64,000 nt of DNA from Rhizopus arrhizus (Eukaryota; Mucoromycota; Mucoromycetes; Mucorales; Rhizopodaceae). How positions within the stretch are numbered: the first letter of the stretch is position 1; each line of letters opens with the position of its first letter. Below the pieces are notes generated by a model that did not search any database, was not told where the DNA came from, and worked only from the letters and a program-made list of their open reading frames with translations. The DNA is taken from NCBI GenBank assembly GCA_024220505.1, contig JAKZZE010000005.1, positions 1,262,501-1,326,500 on the forward strand, in the 5' to 3' direction. Position numbers and translations under genes: made by a program. Below are positions 60,840 to 64,000 of this stretch, piece after piece.

Positions 60840-62104
60840 GAAGGCTGATTTTGTTGAGGTTGTTGCAATGGAAGTTCATCATTTTGATTACTGTTGGGTT
60901 GATTACAATATCGGCTGTTGTAATTAGATCTTTCATATCCATTATTATATTTATTTCTGAATCTATTATTGTGTCCATTATAGTTGTTATTTCCGTTGTA
61001 GTCGATGTTTCGATTATTGTTATAACCGTTATTGCTATAATAGTTATGGTTACTATTATTATTGTTGTTATATCTTTGATAATTGTCTTTAACGTTGGGA
61101 TTGTACTTGTTGAAATTGTTATAGTTGTTGCGAGCATTGCGATTGTAAGGTCGGTTATGTTGATCATGTGTATTCAATTCGTTGCGGATAGCTTGTTGAA
61201 TCATATTAAGAATCTCTTGTTGATTATTGAGATGAGTATGACCGTGATGATACCTAGTTGAATGATTCACATGATATTGGGTGTCATTAGGATAACCTAC
61301 TACTTCCATTGTTGACAACCGATTAACTCCTGTTGTAACATTGGTATTGGTAGCTAGATTTCCTGATGATTTACCAAATATTTGAACATCACTGACTGGT
61401 AAAATTTGTGCAGGTCTTTCATCAATATCTACAAGCTCAACATTATGATTATTTATGTTGTATCGACCAGCATGTGCATTATCGTTGTGATATATCAAGG
61501 CATTGTTAATGTTTCGAGGTATGAAGGGGTTGTCGACCATGGCAATCTTACGAGGTCTATTTGCGTTCCACCATCCTTCAGAATGTGTGAGCCAGTCTTT
61601 AAAGTTCTTGGAACTGCTTTGTATACAGAAATTTTTTATTTCGTTTAGTAATCCAGCACGGAATCTGCTTTCTATCAATGCTTCATTATCAATATTGGCC
61701 AAATCGGCTGCTTCTCTTAATCTTGCAAGAAATATTTGTGGATGCTCTTGTTCTCCTTGGAACATATCATTAAATTCCATTTCATAGCTTTGTATTAGTT
61801 CCGGGGTGATATAATGATTCTTGAGTGCCTCTATTGCTTGGTCATACTTGATCTCTGGCTGTTCTTTTAAAATAACACGTTCAAAGTAGACTTTGGCAGC
61901 ACGTCTTAGTTGTGATTTGAGAATGGCTATTTTTCTTGATTCTCCCTGCGTATTATTAACTGCAAAGTAGGAGTCTAGGATTTCTTGAAAATGACGGAAA
62001 TCTTCTCCTTCATATCCGTAAAATTCGATGAGTCTTGGTCTATAACCTTGTATTACGCTTTGGTTGCTGACTGAAGCCAACACGTTAGGTCCTGTAGTTG
62101 TCAT
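60830..62104 (-). CDS. gag: Gag of family III, array copy 2
   Basis: 424 aa, identical in translation to 53219-54493: gag core without zinc knuckle and Asn/Tyr/Arg-rich tail. Leader and primer-binding site follow at 62105-62278 as in copy 1. Confidence 0.92.
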   Translation of the reverse strand: MTTTGPNVLASVSNQSVIQGYRPRLIEFYGYEGEDFRHFQEILDSYFAVNNTQGESRKIAILKSQLRRAAKVYFERVILKEQPEIKYDQAIEALKNHYITPELIQSYEMEFNDMFQGEQEHPQIFLARLREAADLANIDNEALIESRFRAGLLNEIKNFCIQSSSKNFKDWLTHSEGWWNANRPRKIAMVDNPFIPRNINNALIYHNDNAHAGRYNINNHNVELVDIDERPAQILPVSDVQIFGKSSGNLATNTNVTTGVNRLSTMEVVGYPNDTQYHVNHSTRYHHGHTHLNNQQEILNMIQQAIRNELNTHDQHNRPYNRNARNNYNNFNKYNPNVKDNYQRYNNNNNSNHNYYSNNGYNNNRNIDYNGNNNYNGHNNRFRNKYNNGYERSNYNSRYCNQPNSNQNDELPLQQPQQNQPSKN

Positions 62105-62278
62105 TGCTGCTAATAAGTGTTTTGAGATTGTTGGTTCGATTTTGAGTAATTTTTTTTTGAATAAGTCTGTTGATTTCTTGATAGTTTTTAAGTAGTTTTC
62201 AAATTTGATCCCTCGTAGTGATTTCTTGATTTGATTTCTTGATTTGATGTTTTATTTCCCCTCGTAGTGACCACCAAA

Positions 62279-62857
62279 TGTGAGATTGGAGTTTGTAGGG
62301 TTTATATAGTATAAAATAGGTTTGTTTTATAAGATTCTTGATGTGAGACCAAAGTTTCGTATAGAGTTTGGTTCCAAAAGTAGTAATAATTTGAATATAA
62401 GTTCGCTTGTAATAAGTGACCACCAGATCTTGTTAAGTAGATCAAACTGTTGTGAATAAAATAAAGTAAAAAGATAAAAAAAAAGGGATTACAATGAAGT
62501 GTATTTGCTTCAAGGGACTTCTTGTTCTTGATATTTGATAAAATAAAAGAAAAACAAAAGAGATTTACTTTGTATGATATTTATTAAAATAATCAAAAGT
62601 AAAGTAAGTAAAGTAAAACAAAAGTTAAAAGTGAAGTAAGTAAGTCAAGAGTAAGTATAAGAAATATTGAAGTTATTTATATGTTTTTGGCTTTTCTGAT
62701 TATATACTGTTTTTGATGATTTTGTGGATATTCTGTATTTTTTTGTATTTTTCTGGATTTATCTGTATTCATACGTATTTGTTTGTATTTTCCTGGATTT
62801 GAATTAGTTGGAGAGAGAAAAGTCAAATGCTGCAAAAGTTTGCTGCATTGTGTTACA
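62279..62857 (-). repeat. Family III LTR, right (5' LTR of array copy 2)
   Basis: 579 bp, TGTGAGATTGG...GTGTTACA, followed by the TTAG target duplication and the rest of solo LTR V (62862-62926). Confidence 0.92.
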
Positions 62858-62861
62858 TTAG

Positions 62862-62963
62862 TTCAGGTCCGAACTTTCTTCGTCAAGTGGTACAGTTTGA
62901 TTGAAAAAATTTCTATTTTCGTCACAGTAACATTGCCAAATTTAGAAAATAAAAGACATGACA
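62862..62963 (-). repeat. Ends of solo LTR V and of the 5' LTR of element IV
   Basis: 62862-62926 completes LTR V (ends TTCGTCACA). GTAA at 62927-62930 is its duplication. 62931-62963 completes the LTR of IV and is identical to 41527-41559 in the left LTR. Confidence 0.82.
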
Positions 62964-63020
62964 TACGACACAAGCTCAAAACAACAGCAAAGCAACACCA
63001 AGCGTAGCATCATAGCTGAT
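62964..63020. other. Spacer between element IV and tRNA-Phe
   Basis: 57 bp of unique-looking sequence, A/C-rich, the immediate 3' flank of the tRNA gene. No terminator T-run is seen in the sense direction within it, except that TTGTTTT (sense) lies near 62985. Confidence 0.5.
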
Positions 63021-63093
63021 TGCGGCTAGAGTGGATCGAACACCCGACCTTTAGATCTTCAGTCTAACGCTCTCCCAGCTGAGCTATACCCGC
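63021..63093 (-). tRNA. tRNA-Phe (anticodon GAA)
   Basis: 73 nt. Acceptor stem GCGGGTA pairs with TAGCCGC (one G-G mismatch). D arm GCTC/GAGC, anticodon stem TTAGA/TCTAA with loop CTGAAGA (anticodon GAA), T arm GGGTG-TTCGATC-CACTC, discriminator A. No intron. The acceptor mismatch could lower function, but all consensus positions are kept. A CACGTG lies upstream at 63157-63162. Confidence 0.93.
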
Positions 63094-63505
63094 ACTTTTC
63101 TTTCGCTTTTCGATCACTTTTTATCCTTTGTACAACCGGATAAAAGTATTCCCGATCACGTGTCCTAAAAGTATCATAGTTAGTAACTTACCAGACAACA
63201 TAAACATCATTCATAGCCCAACAAGCAAAGCACCAAACAGCTCAAACGCATCCCAACCAAAAATTTCTGCAGAAAGAAGCACCATTTCGACATCTCAAGA
63301 TCTTGAAATTACCAATTCCGAGAAATTAGCAGCTTCATCTACAAAGCAACAAGTTAGCACATCAACTGCTATTATAGAAACAGATAGTTCCTCTTCAGCT
63401 GTCGAAACCCCAAGCAAGCGCCTGTTTTCCGACCGTACGCCACCTCTTCTACCTGTTGATTCTGTCTTTCGACCCTCATCAGGAATTAACAAAAAGAATA
63501 AACAA
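63094..63505 (+). other. Upstream flank of tRNA-Phe and 5' region of a LINE-like element
   Basis: 412 bp. The frame of the following ORF is open throughout but has no AUG. Composition becomes Ser/Thr/Ala-codon rich from about 63240, so the coding region may start before the Met at 63506, for example after an upstream exon or with a non-AUG start. The boundary of the element is not visible. Confidence 0.4.
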
Positions 63506-64000
63506 ATGGCACCAAAAAAGAACGCCATTACAGCTCTACCGGAACACAATTTCAACATTCCCAGCAACATGAACTTTGGAATCACTATGCTTCCTCAGGT
63601 AGCAACACATGCAACTGTAAAGAGCACTGAAAATTTTTCCCTCTCGGTTGAATCTGCACAGCCACAGGCTGAAGAAACACATGCACCACCACCTAATTGG
63701 GTTTCCACAATTTTGGATAGGTTCCGCCAGTATGACGACCGCCTATCCCAATTAGAACATCTGGTGGCAGAAAACCAGCGCTTGCGTGCTGAATTGAATT
63801 CTGCCAACATCAGAATCCAGGAACTGGAGAAACAATCTACGACCTCTGTAGAGTTTCCTGTTTTGGCACCCACATCCAGCTCTACACAAGGCACTGAAGC
63901 TTCAAAATATGCCTCTGCCATAGTAAACAAAAATAGTACAACGGAAGAGTCGACCCAATCTTCTGCTATCTCTTTTGCCTCTGTTGCAGCTAAGGGTAAG
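63506..64000 (+). CDS. N-terminus of a LINE-like (non-LTR) retrotransposon ORF, cut by window edge
   Basis: 165 codons from MAPKKNA, open to the last base. It is Ser/Thr-rich. A heptad-like coiled coil, RLSQLEHLVAENQRLRAELN followed by RIQELEKQS, lies at about residues 83-108, and the segment ends SFASVAAKGK. I recognise this layout (disordered N-terminus, ENQRLRAEL coiled coil, ASVAAKGK) from the region upstream of the endonuclease-RT part of Mucoromycota LINE elements. No catalytic domain is inside the window, so the identification rests on resemblance alone. Confidence 0.6.
   Translation, partial: MAPKKNAITALPEHNFNIPSNMNFGITMLPQVATHATVKSTENFSLSVESAQPQAEETHAPPPNWVSTILDRFRQYDDRLSQLEHLVAENQRLRAELNSANIRIQELEKQSTTSVEFPVLAPTSSSTQGTEASKYASAIVNKNSTTEESTQSSAISFASVAAKGK

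Larger units (their letters stand above)
47062..62857 (-). mobile_element. Tandem array of two family III Gypsy copies (LTR-III-LTR-III-LTR)
   Basis: Three LTRs (47062-47639, 54668-55245, 62279-62857) enclose two internal regions that are virtually identical, offset by 7606-7612 bp. The array as a whole is flanked by TTAG (47058-47061 and 62858-62861), so it behaves as one insertion. Differences seen are homopolymer lengths (for example 42 versus 46 T at 50086 and 57694) and one base in pol near 60594. It could be a true tandem produced by recombination or multimeric integration, or an assembly duplication. Confidence 0.88.
41291..62963 (-). mobile_element. Gypsy element IV, intact coding region, 5' LTR split by nested insertions
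   Basis: Minus-sense element with short LTRs of about 269 bp: left 41291-41559, right 46329-46565 plus 62931-62963. Inside the right LTR sits solo LTR V, and inside V the family III array. Internal order is 5' LTR, primer site TGGTAGCATCTG starting three bases after the LTR, one gag-pol ORF, polypurine tract CTTTGGAAAGGGGATAT and 3' LTR. Flanks share TAC/ATAC. Its outer right end is 58 bp from the 3' end of tRNA-Phe. Confidence 0.88.

Overview
The window looks like a gene-poor, transposon-dense island from an early-diverging fungus, most likely Mucoromycota/Mucorales. The evidence is AT-rich DNA with long A/T homopolymers, short GT-AG introns of about 55-78 bp, a tnp2-type (CMC/Plavaka-like) transposase with a companion gene, many Tc1/mariner elements, chromovirus and non-chromovirus Ty3/Gypsy elements, and the N-terminus of a LINE-like ORF. 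No ordinary cellular protein gene is identifiable. The only clear host genes are tRNA-Lys(CTT) at 24080-24152 and tRNA-Phe(GAA) at 63021-63093.

Left part (1-15421), a nested stack. A Tc1 element (H, 14705-15421) was hit by chromovirus II (6932-14704). Chromovirus I (963-6931, minus sense, with a second tandem copy running off the left edge) sits in the 5' LTR of II. Element II also carries two copies (A and B) of a 1630-bp dead Tc1-like transposon in opposite orientation. The gag-protease segment between them is inverted and reverse transcriptase is missing.

Middle part (15424-25119). A four-exon gene of unknown function (16705-18002) converges on a four-exon tnp2-domain transposase (22700-18193). 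A degenerate Tc1 element (G) landed exactly in the 5' splice site of the transposase's third intron. tRNA-Lys and a solo LTR follow.

Right part (25120-63020), one compound nest between the two tRNA genes. Several LTRs of one Ty3/Gypsy family ('family III') are abutted at repeated 4-bp GTAC targets. Next come an old family III element (III-0, 28634-41135, broken by three Tc1 insertions and a solo LTR) and an intact single-ORF Gypsy element IV (41291-62963). The 5' LTR of IV is split by solo LTR V, which is split by a tandem array of two nearly identical family III copies sharing a middle LTR (47062-62857). The window ends in a truncated LINE-like ORF.

Family III is the most interesting system. 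It has four separate ORFs: a gag without zinc knuckle and with an Asn-rich tail; PR-RT-RNaseH; a stand-alone integrase ORF; and an unrecognised fourth ORF (280-291 aa) in the envelope position that overlaps the 3' LTR and is conserved between two diverged sublineages. Gag-pol appears to use a -1 frameshift (A AAA AAC slippery site, stop codon, then a paired stem with a G-U substitution in one lineage). The protease motif is DCGA, and a purine tract is conserved between the RT and integrase ORFs. Chromovirus I shows hallmarks of Tf1-like self-priming and an in-frame UGA between gag and pol.
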